Counted from the stretch's first letter, positions 44,478 to 55,940 are shown. The stretch is 64,000 bases of DNA from Macrolepiota albuminosa (GCA_027475525.1 JAMWFC010000054.1:2534468-2598467), one strand, 5' to 3'. Translations and numbers: made by a program. The notes: a model not told the origin generated them from the letters alone.

Positions 44478-47120
44478 TTACGATAGGGGCCTCCTCCCAA
44501 CCTCATCTTTCTCCTCCATCTCTCCCACGGTCATCGTCGCTGCTGCTTCCGCTTCGACCATCGCTGCTGTTGCCACTGCCCCTCTGCCTGTCATTGCTGC
44601 CATCACTGCAGCTTCACCTGCCTCCGCTGTTGTCATTTCTTCTTCTAAAGTTGATACCAATATCGCGATTATTTCATTCTGTGTTGGCATGGGCTGGCCA
44701 GCATCCGCTGCCACTTCCATCCAAGTTCCCGGTGTCACTGCATTCCTGCGTCAGTGCGCTGCTAACAGACCTCCCAACTGATCGATTTCTTGCATAATCT
44801 CTGGTGGGATCTGCTGGGGCAGCCCTTGCTGGATGAGGGCAAACGCCAAGGAACTACCATCCAATAACAGTCAGTACTGGTGCACCATTCCTGGGTGTGA
44901 AGATGTATCAGGTATATGGTATGGGACATAGGGTCACTTACGCATAACATTTTCATGGGACGACACCAATGTGTTCAACAGCCAGTTCCTCCTCCTTAAA
45001 ATCCATGGCTGTGCCACCTCCACTTGCCGTATCATCTGTTGTACCTCCTCTATCTCCGACGCCCCAGGTGCCACATTGTCCGACCCTTGATTCTCAATAT
45101 TCTCTACTCGCGCTCGCAAACCAGCCAACTCGTCTTCGATAGCCACGTGTGCCACTAAAGCGGCATCCCTGTCTCCAAATGCTCTGTCTCTGTCACGAAT
45201 AGCCGCATTCCTCTCTTCCCGCATGGCCTCCTGAGCATGTTGTTCCCGCTAAAGATCCTCTTGCATGTGGTGCAGCTGTAATGTTACCCAGTACCCATTT
45301 GCCAGGGCCTCCTGCAACTGCTGGCACATTTTCTCATCAATAGACGATTGGGCAGGTATCGGGGGGATTTCACGGATATCCGACATGTCCAAGCTTGGAG
45401 ACCTCCACGCATGCTTGTACCCTATTATCTCCACCGACTTGGTTGAAGCTCGGCGCTTCCCTTTGTCCTGTTGCTGTAAGGGCAACCTCTAGAGGCTGTG
45501 GCTCAGTCACGCAGCTGGCAGAGGGAGATCCAAAGTGTATTAGAATATATACTGACAATATCAAGGTAGCTACTCACCTGGCAGAGGGAGATCCAAAGAG
45601 AACAAGTCTGGGGATTCCATATGCCAGGTTGGACGCTTCTGGGGCCTCTGAAGCGTGGGAAACAACTGTACAGTACAACAAAACCTTAAAAACTCGAAAA
45701 TTGACTAACCAAACAAGTGTGCAAACAAGGGAGGAAAACTCCGGACTTTAGAAGTCAGAAAGGCAAACTCCGGCTTATCTAAGCAGCCTGGAGCGGTGCT
45801 GAAGGGCCCACACTTGTCTGAGTGATAGCTAAAGAACCAGAGCACCTCAAAGGTTGAGAATAGTACTAACAGATAGTGTTGAAAAAGTAGTAACAGCAAG
45901 ATGAGAGAATGATAGAAGAAATAAGGAAGTGAATGAAAGGAGAGTGAAGAAATAAAGAGTGAAAGAAGAAAGGAATGAGGAGTCCCCTGACAGTTGTGGA
46001 GATGACGCTTCCACCCTTCCTCCTTGCGACAAACCCTCCGTCTGCGCCTCAACCGACCCCACATCCTTCGATGAACCCTCAGGCCACGCTCCACTTGACT
46101 CCTCGCCCTTTGACCTGGGCACATTACCCACACTCGATGACTTTGTATTTGCGTGTCTGTGCATGCGATTAAATAATATTGAACCCGAATTCCTTGCCTC
46201 CCCGAAGTACGGCTCCGGCGATGCTCAGCGCTTTCCCTTATCATGCCGAGCCATCAGCACTTCCTCCATCAACGCAGGTGAAGCTCTGCGCTTCCCCTTA
46301 TCCTGCTGTGTAGTCGACGCCTTCACCTTCCTTCCTCTCAATAAACTCCCAGCCTGTGCCCCACCCGTCTCCTCGGCCCTCAATCTGGATGCACTAGTCA
46401 ACTGGCTTAGCACCCAGGTCATGTCCCACCCCTGTTCTTTGCTTATGCAAGATGCCTTTCATGCCTGAGCCACGGAGCATCGCTCGTGTCAGGCTTGACA
46501 GGAAACACACACGGAATTATCCCTGCGAGATTTTGCCACTGGTGCCTCAAATTCGCATGGTTCACCTCGACGTGAGCATAATGAGCACTGGTGATGGTTG
46601 GGATGTGTGACCGGACCAGGAGAACACTCACAGGACCCTTATTCTGACACCACTTGAGGGTGGGAGGGCCACGGTGCCGGTTTTGGGCCACGGCAAATTG
46701 CTCCGGTGTCATATTGGCTTGAGGGATCCGCTTCGTTGCTGGGACTCGCCGTACCTGACCAGGCCCAAGAACAGGCTGTTCAGTACACGTTGATGAGCTC
46801 GCAGCAGGTGCTGATTGGACTGAGCTGCTTGGACCGGCTGTCTGCGTGCTCCTCTCTGGTGCCAATGAGTCAGATGTCGGTATTGATGAACTTGATCCCA
46901 TAGACCGGCCTGCCATCTCTGGGGGGGAGGGCGTGCCTGGTGAGTACACAGACATGCTGGGAAACTACTTACGCTGCTGGAAAAGAGCTGCTATCCGCCG
47001 CTCATCTAGATGGCGCTCATATATTTCTCGGCGCTCCTCATAGCGTAGCCATGAAGCAGTTGAGTTATCACCAGGCGGGGGTGGCGTAGGCAAACGGTTA
47101 GGGGTAGAGTGGCACGACAT
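44478..47120 (-). pseudogene. uncharacterised gene (same family as 6.3-7.4 kb), split by an LTR
   Basis: Minus strand from ATG 47120: 'MSCHSTPNRLPTPPPPGDNS', 'RYEERREIYERHLDERRIAA'. A 36-nt intron (46972-46937) keeps frame into 'TPSPPEMAGRSMGS', 'TPEQFAVAQNRHRGPPTLKW', then CQNKGPVSVLLV, to a stop at 46443. The next frames hold two QDKGKRRAS-type basic motifs (46.3-46.2 kb). After the inserted LTR, a third copy (QQDKGKRRAS, 45.48 kb) leads into a coiled coil, 'MREERNAAIRDRDRAFGDRD', 'AIEDELAGLRARVENIENQ', and 'QQGLPQQIPPEIMQEIDQL'. An alanine/glutamate-rich end follows at 44478. The repeated KGKRR motifs could be nuclear signals. Function unknown; multicopy nature suggests a transposon-linked gene. 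Confidence 0.55.
45475..45992 (+). mobile_element. solo LTR, family 2, inside the uncharacterised gene
   Basis: It runs from TGTAAGGGCAACC to CCCCTGACA, 518 bp. The flanks GTTGC (45470-45474) and GTTGT (45993-45997) are a target duplication with one change. It keeps more CpG than the 1424, 15744 and 22352 copies. Its TATA box reads TTATCTAAG. Confidence 0.9.
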
Positions 47121-47380
47121 AGTCAAAGAAGGATGGATGGTTAAAATGTTTTTCTTATCTACCCTTTCGTTATGATGGCATCAAGATTCTACTTCTATTA
47201 CCGCTATGAATACATAGCCACCGCCACATCGCTTAGATGAATAAATAAAAATAAACCCCGAGTTTGTACGTAAGTAACAATAAGAGTGTTGTGTCCATAC
47301 AGATAGTTTTGAGTCCTCTGCAAAGTTCATGTATTTTTAACTAAACTTTTCAAGTGTGTTTTCATCATTTATTGTTTCAT

Positions 47381-47534
47381 GTGTTGTGAATGTCATATGC
47401 AATGCTTATACAATATAAAGGTCGTAAAAATTGAACGTAAAGGATGGATGGGAATGATGTGTTGTGAATGTCATATGCAATGCTTATACAATATAAAAGT
47501 CGTAAAAATTGAACGTAAAGGATGGATGGGAATG
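47381..47534 (+). repeat. tandem duplication, 78-bp period, one mismatch
   Basis: The unit starting GTGTTGTGAATGTCAT occurs at 47381 and 47459. 'aaaggtcg' in the first copy is 'aaaagtcg' in the second. It differs from the other duplications in period and perfection. Confidence 0.9.
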
Positions 47535-47704
47535 TCATTACTCACTTAGACTCCTTGCTGGTTGCATAAGACCTATGCAGTGTGTCGTTCCAAAGCCTCA
47601 AATGGTACAATATATCACCAATCACATACAGGGTCGATCCTAAGATGCTCGGCATTCAGCGGATCTCCATGGAATGTGATCGCTGAATAGACTGCTGATC
47701 ATCA

Positions 47705-47858
47705 GCAAGCGTGACTTTGGTTTCACTATCCTCAACGACAAGACATGGCCGCCTTGAACCATATTTTGGGTACAGGTGCCCGCAAGCGTGACTTTGGTTT
47801 CACTATCCTCAACGACAAGACATGGCCGCCTTGAACCATATTTTGGGTACAGGTGCCC
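47705..47858 (+). repeat. tandem duplication, 77-bp period
   Basis: The unit starting GCAAGCGTGACTTTGG occurs at 47705 and 47782, with no mismatch. Confidence 0.95.
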
Positions 47859-48270
47859 TGGGGTCAATGCAGGTAATATATAATACATTCAATGCTGAAT
47901 TTGATGCTGATTATGATTGGTTAGAGCATAACTATATTTTGACTGAATGAGGGGGAGGGGATGGGGGGGGGGAGAGGAGAGAGAGAGAGATAGAGGGTTA
48001 ATACAAATATCCGGTGAGTCATAATATTAGATTATAATACCATTGTTCATTTACCTACGCATTTTAAGTCAGCATTGTGGCTTGCCGGCTACATAAAATC
48101 GAAAGGGCATCTTAGGGTTTGTATGTATCATCATACCTGTGTGTGATAGCATTTCTTCATGAGTATGTTATTGCTGTCTGAAACCAGTACATTGTTTTGG
48201 TCCCAGGTATGCAGCCACTCGGGTGAAGAGGCACATAGGACGTCGGCCTCCTCCAAAGTATTCACTCGTT

Positions 48271-48272
48271 CA

Positions 48273-48307
<35 letters not shown>

Positions 48308-48310
48308 ATA
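48271..48310. repeat. (AAAT)n microsatellite
   Basis: About ten units of AAAT/ATAA. Confidence 0.95.
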
Positions 48311-48328
48311 TATGATCTATTTGTCATT

Positions 48329-48370
48329 GTGGCTGTGTACCATTCGAATATGTGGCTGTTGCACAGCCAC
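48329..48370. repeat. 42-bp palindromic micro-repeat, copy 1
   Basis: It starts GTGGCTGTGTA and ends TGCACAGCCAC. The arms are inverted with one mismatch. Same length and ends as 48453-48494 and 48803-48844. Confidence 0.8.
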
Positions 48371-48452
48371 TATAATCATAAACATATATTTTATATTATA
48401 TATTTAATTATTTATTGTCAATATAGTAATAGCGTGTAATTTTATGCATATA

Positions 48453-48494
48453 GTGGCTGTGTATCAATCATATATTTGACTGATATACAGCCAC
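48453..48494. repeat. 42-bp palindromic micro-repeat, copy 2
   Basis: It starts GTGGCTGTGTATCAATCA and ends ATATACAGCCAC. Nearly palindromic throughout. Confidence 0.8.
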
Positions 48495-48802
48495 CAGGGG
48501 TTGGGTCCAACGCTTGCTTGCTGGCTTAGTCGCATCCTAACAGGCCCTTTCTATCATAATAGCCTTATTCTTCAAACTCTTCCTTTATGTAAATAGTGGA
48601 TTTTGCTCGCAGTGGTGGCAAGCTTTCTTCATTGGGTTTTTGATGCTACCCCAATTGCACCTTTTTAGTTATGCCTATACTGTTCAGCTGTGGGTCTACC
48701 GAGGTGTTTCCTACCCAATATGTTCTTAGCTACCATGTAGCGGAAGTAGATAGCATTGTAGATGTATGGCTGTATTTAATTATTTATCCTAATCGTGTTA
48801 TT

Positions 48803-48844
48803 GTGGCTGTGCATCATTCAAGTATACTATTGCTGTACAGCCAC
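48803..48844. repeat. 42-bp palindromic micro-repeat, copy 3
   Basis: It starts GTGGCTGTGCATCATTCA and ends GCTGTACAGCCAC. Confidence 0.8.
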
Positions 48845-49627
48845 AAGTTCCATGATTGCTACATGTATTCTGTATTATTACATTCTTTTGAGTGCGAAAC
48901 AGTCTAATTGAATTTAAAACGTGTAATATTGCTTTTACCTTCACGTATCGTTTGAGGTGATATAACTATTTATTCGTCGATGTCGTATTTAATCTTTCTT
49001 GGTCCGTGGTTTATAAAGGTATCGTACTTAGATAATTCATTGATCAAGCATTAAGGGAGAAAAAATAATTATTATTATTATAATTATAATTATAATAATA
49101 ATATATACATATAATTCCCTTTGGTAGGTATTGCCAAACCGTTCGTCCATACAGTCAATTATATAATTGATGTATTATTTTGATGCGATGACACTTATTA
49201 CGACATGTTGTTTTGATGATGACACTTAGTTATTACTGTATTAACTGGGAAAAATACACAAAAAAAAAAAACACAAACAACCGACACAACATGATATGGG
49301 CGGTAGTATATTGTATGTTAGTGCTATGGACGGTGGTATATGTGGTGCTCGGTACTCAGGTTAATATAGAAAGGCAATGAGGGAACAGCAATGAGAGCTT
49401 GCGGAACAATTCAGCAGGGACGACCGATTGATCAGATGTGAGAAATAGGATAACTCGGTTAAAATATAACGGACCGCGTTGGGTAAAAATGTCTCAAGAG
49501 ATAGTATCAAAGCCATCGTAAGATATCAGTCGTCAATGTTCATGTAATTCAACATTTGTTGCTCGAAATTGCCGGTACTGACCACCTTGCCAGCCCTCTG
49601 TTGGGATTCTCCGTCATCTTCATACGT

Positions 49628-50482
49628 TCAGAGCTTCCTTTTCACTGGCTCGTAGTCTTTGCATTTGAGCGGTTGCCCCTTCCTCTTCTTGGTAATTGTC
49701 AGAGTGAGAAGAATACATTTATTGTTTATATGGCCGCTCACTAGTGCAAATGTTTCGTCCAGCAGCGTTATCGATCTCAAAACTGTTAACATCTTGTACT
49801 TCCCTCCCCTCAATGGAACGACTGCGAAGAATACCTGCGCCACAACTATATCGCCGATTCAGAAGGTCTGCGGTTTGATCCTCTTGAACCTTTGATTTGT
49901 GTGAGCATCTATGTTTTATGGTTGTTGTCCGTATATTCTTACGTTTTATCTCCTTCCAATGTTATCCTTGCTTGCACATACTCGACGACATTGTCTGATG
50001 TTCTCTTGAACCCCCCTCGTGCAATTTTTTCGAGAAATCCGTTGGGGTCAGTATCCTTTTCGAACGGAATGTGAACTTCTCGTTTGTCCGAGTCTTTTGC
50101 AGGTGTAAACACCCTATTGTTTGCGTACAATATCTTGTTTCCTTCGTCTGACATTTCTTCCGACCATTCTTCCAGTTCGCCCTCTTTGAACTCCCGGTCA
50201 AATGCTTTGTATACTGTTTTCGCCGCAGCCATGGCGTCGTCAAACTGCTGCGTGCCAAGCCCGTCCAGTTTTATTGACTGTTTGAGGTATTTACACTTCC
50301 GATTGAATTCACTACATCCCTATCAGCCATCTTCAATATGTGTAGCATCATTGAACGCTCACTTTATAGATCCTCCTATCTTAAACGGGGGCAGATCTAT
50401 GTCTGCTATTGCACCGTACACCGTGAATATTGCTTCCTCATTTGTCACCTTGCTGTCCTGGTCTGCTAGTAGGATTCTCCAT
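49628..50482 (-). pseudogene. uncharacterised Agaricomycete-type small protein, one nonsense codon
   Basis: From ATG 50482 (minus): 'MENPTSRPGQQ', intron, 'DIDLPPFKIGGSI', intron, 'NEFNRKCKYLKQSIKLDGLG', 'AAAKTVYKAFDREFKEGELE', 'NKILYANNRVFTPAKDSDKR', 'NGFLEKIARGGFKRTSDNVV'. An intron (GTAAGAATAT...ATCAAAG) leads to 'TFKRIKPQTF', then TGA at 49861-49859, then IGDIVVAQVFFAVVPLR, 'KYKMLTVLRSITLLDE'. In relatives I know, this place reads RVGDIV, so TGA replaces an arginine codon, most simply CGA to TGA. Everything else is intact. The family (acidic N-half, then a 'GDIVEVQ..F..VP....KYKML.VLRSI.LLD' block) is common in mushrooms but uncharacterised. Confidence 0.65.
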
Positions 50483-52777
50483 ATTTTTGGACTTTTGTAC
50501 TGCCATACGACTACCGTACTTTTTCATTCTGGGTTCTTCACAAGTCATTAACTCTATGTGTGTACGCGATACATATATATTTTCATTTTACCTGAAGAAT
50601 GTCATGGAGTTGTGCTTCCCCCCTATGCTTGTCATACTCAACATGTCGTTTCAAGGTACTTCCTATGTCAATGTCCATGTAAATATATATATTTTTCTTT
50701 TATAATTCTAAAAGGCTTCATTCAGTACACACTTGCATTGCTTTCGTCGTACTCGTTGTTCATTTGTATATATGTGTATGCAATGATAAGATGGGCTACG
50801 GAATGTCTGGTGAGCTGATGCTGTCTCGTGTCGTACAGCAGACGTCTATTATAAGCATCTTTTCAGGGTCGACTATCTGCGTGGCTTTTTGTTCTCATGT
50901 CACGTTGCATCGGTATAATTCAGACAACGTTTAAGGGTTGACTGTCTGTCTGGCTTCTTAGCGATTCAGATATATTTTATCTCTTCTATTCAACGTGTCT
51001 GGAAAGATAAGACCTACCCGATTTGTTGCGTCTCCCTGTCTGCGAAACCTCTCACTGTCTCACAGGCAACTTCTTTCCCATGGATTCTCCTGTCCCACAG
51101 GATTGTGTTCTTTTCTCTTTGTTTCGAAGCATGTGCATTTCTGCGTCGATACATTGCTTATTCCGTTCTATCAATTTATTTGATTTTGGCTTATAGATTG
51201 TTTGTTCCCTTGATACTGTAGTACTTGGTTGCAAGTAGTACTGATAGTTCTGGGGCTTTCTTGAAGTCTTAGAAAGTGACCTCTAATCCACACTGGTGCT
51301 TGATGATAAAAACTTGATGTATTGGGTGCTTCACAGAATATCAAATATCCTGATGGGCAGAAGAAGGTTCTCAATAAACTCCAGCCTAAGCAGTTCACTC
51401 CCTGGGAACCACCGAGCCTTTGTCTACCAATAGACTTCCAATGAGAGGTGTTCAATAAACTCTAGCCTAAGTGATTCACTCCCTGGGAACCACCGAGCCT
51501 TTGCCTATCAATTGCCTGCTATTCTCTACTAAACTTGGGCTATTTATACTGTTTTTCTGGTGCACAGACCACTATCTACACATGACTCTTTTGTTGTCAA
51601 CTCCCCAGCCTCCAAAACATATTTGATAGTCCAATTTCCCTTTTGGGAGGCATGTTTCGGTGCCACCAGTTCCACCATTCCTCCGGATGTCTCTGATTGC
51701 CACTTCCCCATTTGCTTCAGCTCCATTTAGCACGATCCCATTCATAGATCCTTCTTTCCCCTTTTAGCACTTCCCTGCATTCCATGCTTCTTTTGACATC
51801 CCTCCATGCTTCTTTTCCTTTCCCCTTTCAGTCATGTCAAATCGGGCATTGTCAGATCTGATCTTGATCTAGATCATCACAAATTGATCCCATTTCGTCA
51901 CTTCTGCCAGCTCCCATGCTTCCCCTCCCCATTACAGTGGTTGGACTATTGTTGAGTGGATAGCTTGAGCTGGTCCCTGCCCTTTGTTCTGTACTGTCTG
52001 TGTATTTATTGGGGTGTTTTTGGAGATATAATTTGTTGAGACTGCTACCAGGAGGCTTACAGTTTTCAGCCTTATGATTAAATGTTTATTTTGACTTCTG
52101 GTGCATGTTGTGTCCCTGACTGCTGGTACAGCGTCGTATCAATACTGAGTGGGTTACTTGCTTCTATCATCTTTTAGGATTGAAATAGGTTAATTCAAAC
52201 TGACTGATTAGTTTGCCTATTCATATTACCTACATATTACTCTGTTATTACTATGGGATTGAACATTTTGGCTTGCCTATTGTATCTCTTCCTTCTTACA
52301 CTGTTATTGCTACATTTCTCATAGTATCTGGATCTTTCCGCTTTTTTGCTTTTCTACATCCAGGCTCGCCGGTCTGGCGCATGTAGAGCTTATGTGAAGT
52401 CACGTTTTCTTACGCAGGTGGTGTCGTTCAATTTGTCTAAGCGAGTATTAATTATTCTTTATCCGTCTACCAAATGGCTGGCTCAAAGCTTCTAACCCAA
52501 TGTAAACTCCGTGTTTCTGTATTTTTATTTTTATTTTTATTTGTTTTAAACCCTTTTTCCCCTATATTTGGCCTGTATATTCAGTTTATCATTCAACCAT
52601 GGGTACTTGTACTATTATATTTGGATTATTCAACTTCCGTTACTTTTGACGTTTACGTGTCTGTTAGTCTGCCAGGACACCATAAAACCTGCGTGCTGTA
52701 GGCATCCTTATCCTCACTCTTCTGCTCTATCTATCTCTCACTGTATTTGTTTCTATTTTGTTATACTTGGTACTATC
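50483..52777. other. gene-free region
   Basis: No supported gene. A near-tandem repeat of about 82 bp (about 51369-51515) shares 'gattcactccctgggaacca' and 'ccgagcctttg'. A CT-rich non-coding stretch runs from 51.2 to 52.1 kb. Confidence 0.4.
51209..52141. mobile_element. possible solo LTR or other element
   Basis: The ends TGATAC and GTATCA are inverted, and the base composition differs from the flanks (CT-rich, CpG-poor), with the 82-bp near-repeat inside. No target duplication could be shown, so the borders are tentative. Confidence 0.25.
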
Positions 52778-55700
52778 ATGCCCCCACGCAAAAAGTCAAA
52801 GAAGACCACAGATAAACCGGAAGATGTGACGTGTCCTTTGTACGAGCAGCTGCAAGCTTTGTAAATTTATGTCTGCCTACGTATTATTTTTATACTGATA
52901 TATTTGACTATAAGAAATGCAGACCAATTGAACATGTGCGTTATATAATCATTCATATGTACGACCTTGACATGCGCTATCAGTATATTTGCAGCTGTGT
53001 TAGCCGGCAACTCGCCTGTCGATGCCAATTCTGCATTTTCTTCTTCAGCCAAGTGCAAAATTGGTGTTGCCCGTGATGTGTACATGCTTGTATATCATGT
53101 TGATTTCAATGATTGCTTATCATTTGTAGTGATAGTACGCCCTGTATGCCTTCGCCGAAAAAGAAGAGGGTGGGTGGCCCTTCAAGCGTTGAGTCCCTGA
53201 TCATGTGCGTACTAATGTTATGTTCTTGACCTTTAGTTGACTGCATACTGTTCATTTAGACGTGCCTTGGAGAAGCTTTTGGCCAGTACAGATGATGTAA
53301 TGTCCACTCCAACTGGGCTGCATACTGTTCATTTAGACGTGCCTTGGAGAAGCTTTTGGCCAGTACAGATGATGTAATGTCCACTCCAACTGGGCGAACT
53401 ATGTTAGTTGGATTACACTATTTGTAATATGATCCACCTGAAAATGTTGTTTCTCATATATCTTCAGGCGCAGTCGCACCCTTTCAGATAACCCTCAGGT
53501 TGCAGGGGTCACGAAATCGACCACACGTATCCTTTCCAACATAAAGGCTGATGATAACTCAGTGCCTGAAAATTCCCCGGATAACAGAAATAGCATCATA
53601 TCGCTTGCAGAAAGCGACGATTTGCTGGAAGTGTCAGTATTTTATATTTAAATTTATTGTAAATACTGCTCATGCAGTGTATCTTTTATTTTTATTCTTA
53701 TTTGTGGTATCCAGTATTTTATATTTAAATTTATTGTAAATACTGCTCATGCAGTGTATCTTTTATTTTTATTCTTATTTGTGGTATCAGTACATCTTGC
53801 GTTCGTAAACTACCTGCCCATTCATTGGACGACAAAATTCTATGCCATTAGTGACTTTATTGTTGATAAAGACGCCTCCAACAACGGGGTCGACGGGAGT
53901 GGCTTTGAGTCGTTGGAATTACCTGATGATGAAGCTGATGCGGCAGACTTAGTTTTCTCAGACAGTGCGACGGGAGTGGCTTTGAGTCGTTGGAATTACC
54001 TGATGATGAAGCTGATGCGGCAGACTTAGTTTTCTCAGACAGTGCACCGATTGCATGCGACAATTCCGATGACAAATCATTAGGGTTTGCTGCCTCCACC
54101 GACGAGCAAGAGAGTGCTGGTGATAACGAAGATTGTCGTGTTATGGAAGACGCCAGTACGTCTGTGCATGGCATCACTACTAAACGCAACGATTCTGTCA
54201 ATGTTGGTGCTGGTGAACACTATGATATTGAAGAGTAGTGTCTTATTATTTGCTTGATTGATTTCTGCATTCTGTCAATGTTGGTGCTGGTGAACACTAT
54301 GATATTGAAGAGTAGTGTCTTATTATTTGCTTGATTGATTTCTGCATTCTGATTTTTTTTTTTTTTTTATATATATTAGATTTGACGGTGCTACTGATCT
54401 GACTGTTATGGTTACTAATCCTCCGGTTATGCAGCCGGATGTACAGGATCCTATGTTCGCCGCTACATATAATACCCTCCCATCTCTTCCGTATGTCTGT
54501 TTATAGCATCCGCGTTGCAATAAGTACCGTTCTGTTACCATTTATTGACGTATTTTTCGCACAGTCGCATGTTCAATATCATACCATATGGATATGATAA
54601 ACAAATCAGTGATGGATCAGTGCGATTTGCACGTATATCAGCCGTGACATCGAAGATGTCTGGAGAAAATGCAGAGTATGTGATTATGTTGTCTTGTTCA
54701 TGTGCATCATCGTTACACATGTTTATAGGTCTTTGGTTCGAGGCCTCTTGTGGGTCGAACATGGCTTATACGTGCATTCAGCTTGCATACATCCTGATAA
54801 TCTTACTGCCAAATCTCGTCGCCTTGCATTAAATAATGGGGGTAACCCTTTTTGCATCGACATCATGTTCGGCGTCGTGTCTGCTTCTCATCTCTTCGAT
54901 TCCGGCATAGAAGTCGGCAGTTACTCGTCCCTCTATAAACAGAAACGATTGATGATTGTGCTATTCCAGCAAGAATTCCTACGTTCTATGGCCAATGTTG
55001 GAAACGCATTGGGATTACGTTCTGATCCCATGGGCTCTTACTCAAGCTATGGAATGGCCTTTGTAACCAGAGGCGAAGGGAAGAGCGTGTCCTTCAAAAA
55101 CTGTAAATTTTCAACTTGCATGTAGCATACCTTTGTGTTGACTGCACTTTGTAGCGGGTGGCTACTCAGTGCCTGCTCTTTCGAAGCCTCCTGTACTTAC
55201 AGACAATTCCATGTTTTCTGTCAAATCTGCTCCTATCGTACCGACTCCAAAGTTCAAGAATTCTATGGAGGCGGTAATAAATTATGAATTGACAGGTGTG
55301 TCTTCCGTGTCATTATTTGACTACTTATTTATTTCTTTCTTTCCAGTTCCTGTATACGACGGTCGTTCGGAAACTGGGCCTGCCTTTCGGTTTTCGGCTG
55401 CCGACTTCAATGCTATCACTAGTTGGCGCTCATACAATGGTAACACGTCCGATGTTCCTGAGGGGTCCGTTGTTGCCGTGGGTTACACAGCTGGATGGTT
55501 TGAAGGTTCCTCTTCAGTGTACGTTCACTATTTGTTACGATATTCTTATTGGTTATTTATTTACTTATTTTTAGGTTCCTTTCTACTAACATCAAGTTCG
55601 TCATGGTTCTTCACACCCCTGATCTTGTTGTGGTTGGTGGTGCAGGCACCAGGTGCATAGCATCCTTGATGAAACCCGGTAGTCTTGAAGGGCCTGCATC

Positions 55701-55857
55701 TGGTGCTCTGGGAGAGTCAAAAGCTATTTCTTCTTCTGGTTCTGTGGGTGGTATACCCTCCAAATGCTGTAGTGCCAGCGCCGAGACGTCTCGCGTCGCT
55801 GGATCGACTGCTTCTCTCCGATCTGGTGTTGGTATATACTCGTGGTGCTACCTCTAA
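52778..55857 (+). CDS. uncharacterised large multi-exon protein (reading frame disturbed by 77-bp duplications)
   Basis: ATG 52778 opens 'MPPRKKSKKTTDKPEDVTC', a basic, possibly nuclear N-terminus. Later exons: 'LAGNSPVDANSAFSSSAKCK', 'MPSPKKKRVGGPSSVE', 'SRTLSDNPQVAGVTKSTTRI', an acidic stretch (53.87-54.23 kb), then 'RMFNIIPYGYDKQISDGSVR', a long exon 54730-55105 ('GLYVHSACIHPDNLTAKSRR', 'LFQQEFLRSMANVGNALGLR'), and 'PVYDGRSETGPAFRFSAADF', 'PEGSVVAVGYTAGWFEGSSS', 'NIKFVMVLHTPDLVVVGG'. Introns are about 50-60 nt with good signals (for example GTATGTGATT...TATAG at 54676-54728). The stop is TAA 55855, or TGA 55913 in another frame. Four 77-bp duplications fall inside; taking one copy restores frame at 53892-54045. 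Family and function not recognised; exon 1-2 junctions are uncertain. Confidence 0.6.
53241..53394 (+). repeat. tandem duplication, 77-bp period (exon/intron border)
   Basis: The unit starting CTGCATACTGTTCATT occurs at 53241 and 53318. It duplicates an intron end with most of an exon. Confidence 0.95.
53635..53788 (+). repeat. tandem duplication, 77-bp period (intron)
   Basis: The unit starting CAGTATTTTATATTTA occurs at 53635 and 53712. Confidence 0.95.
53892..54045 (+). repeat. tandem duplication, 77-bp period (exon)
   Basis: The unit starting GACGGGAGTGGCTTTG occurs at 53892 and 53969. As 77 is not a multiple of three it shifts the frame. With one copy, the acidic exon reads on through 'LVFSDSAPIACDNSDD'. 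Confidence 0.95.
54193..54346 (+). repeat. tandem duplication, 77-bp period (exon end/intron)
   Basis: The unit starting TTCTGTCAATGTTGGT occurs at 54193 and 54270. Confidence 0.95.
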
Positions 55858-55940
55858 GCCGACTCGTTCTGCTGGGCTACCCAAGAGGAAAGGTAAAAAT
55901 AAAGAAGTAATCTGATTGCTGTTGTGTGGACTGCATATAG

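Larger units (their letters stand above)
47121..49627. other. gene-free region with small repeats
   Basis: About 2.5 kb without supported coding sequence. It holds two tandem duplications (47381, 47705), a poly-G/GA run at about 47949-47992, an (AAAT)n microsatellite, three 42-bp palindromes, and an AT palindromic run at 49063-49105. Confidence 0.6.

Noticed and set aside
44464..44781. Alanine-rich plus frame
   Set aside because: Antisense of the alanine/glutamate-rich end of the minus-strand gene.
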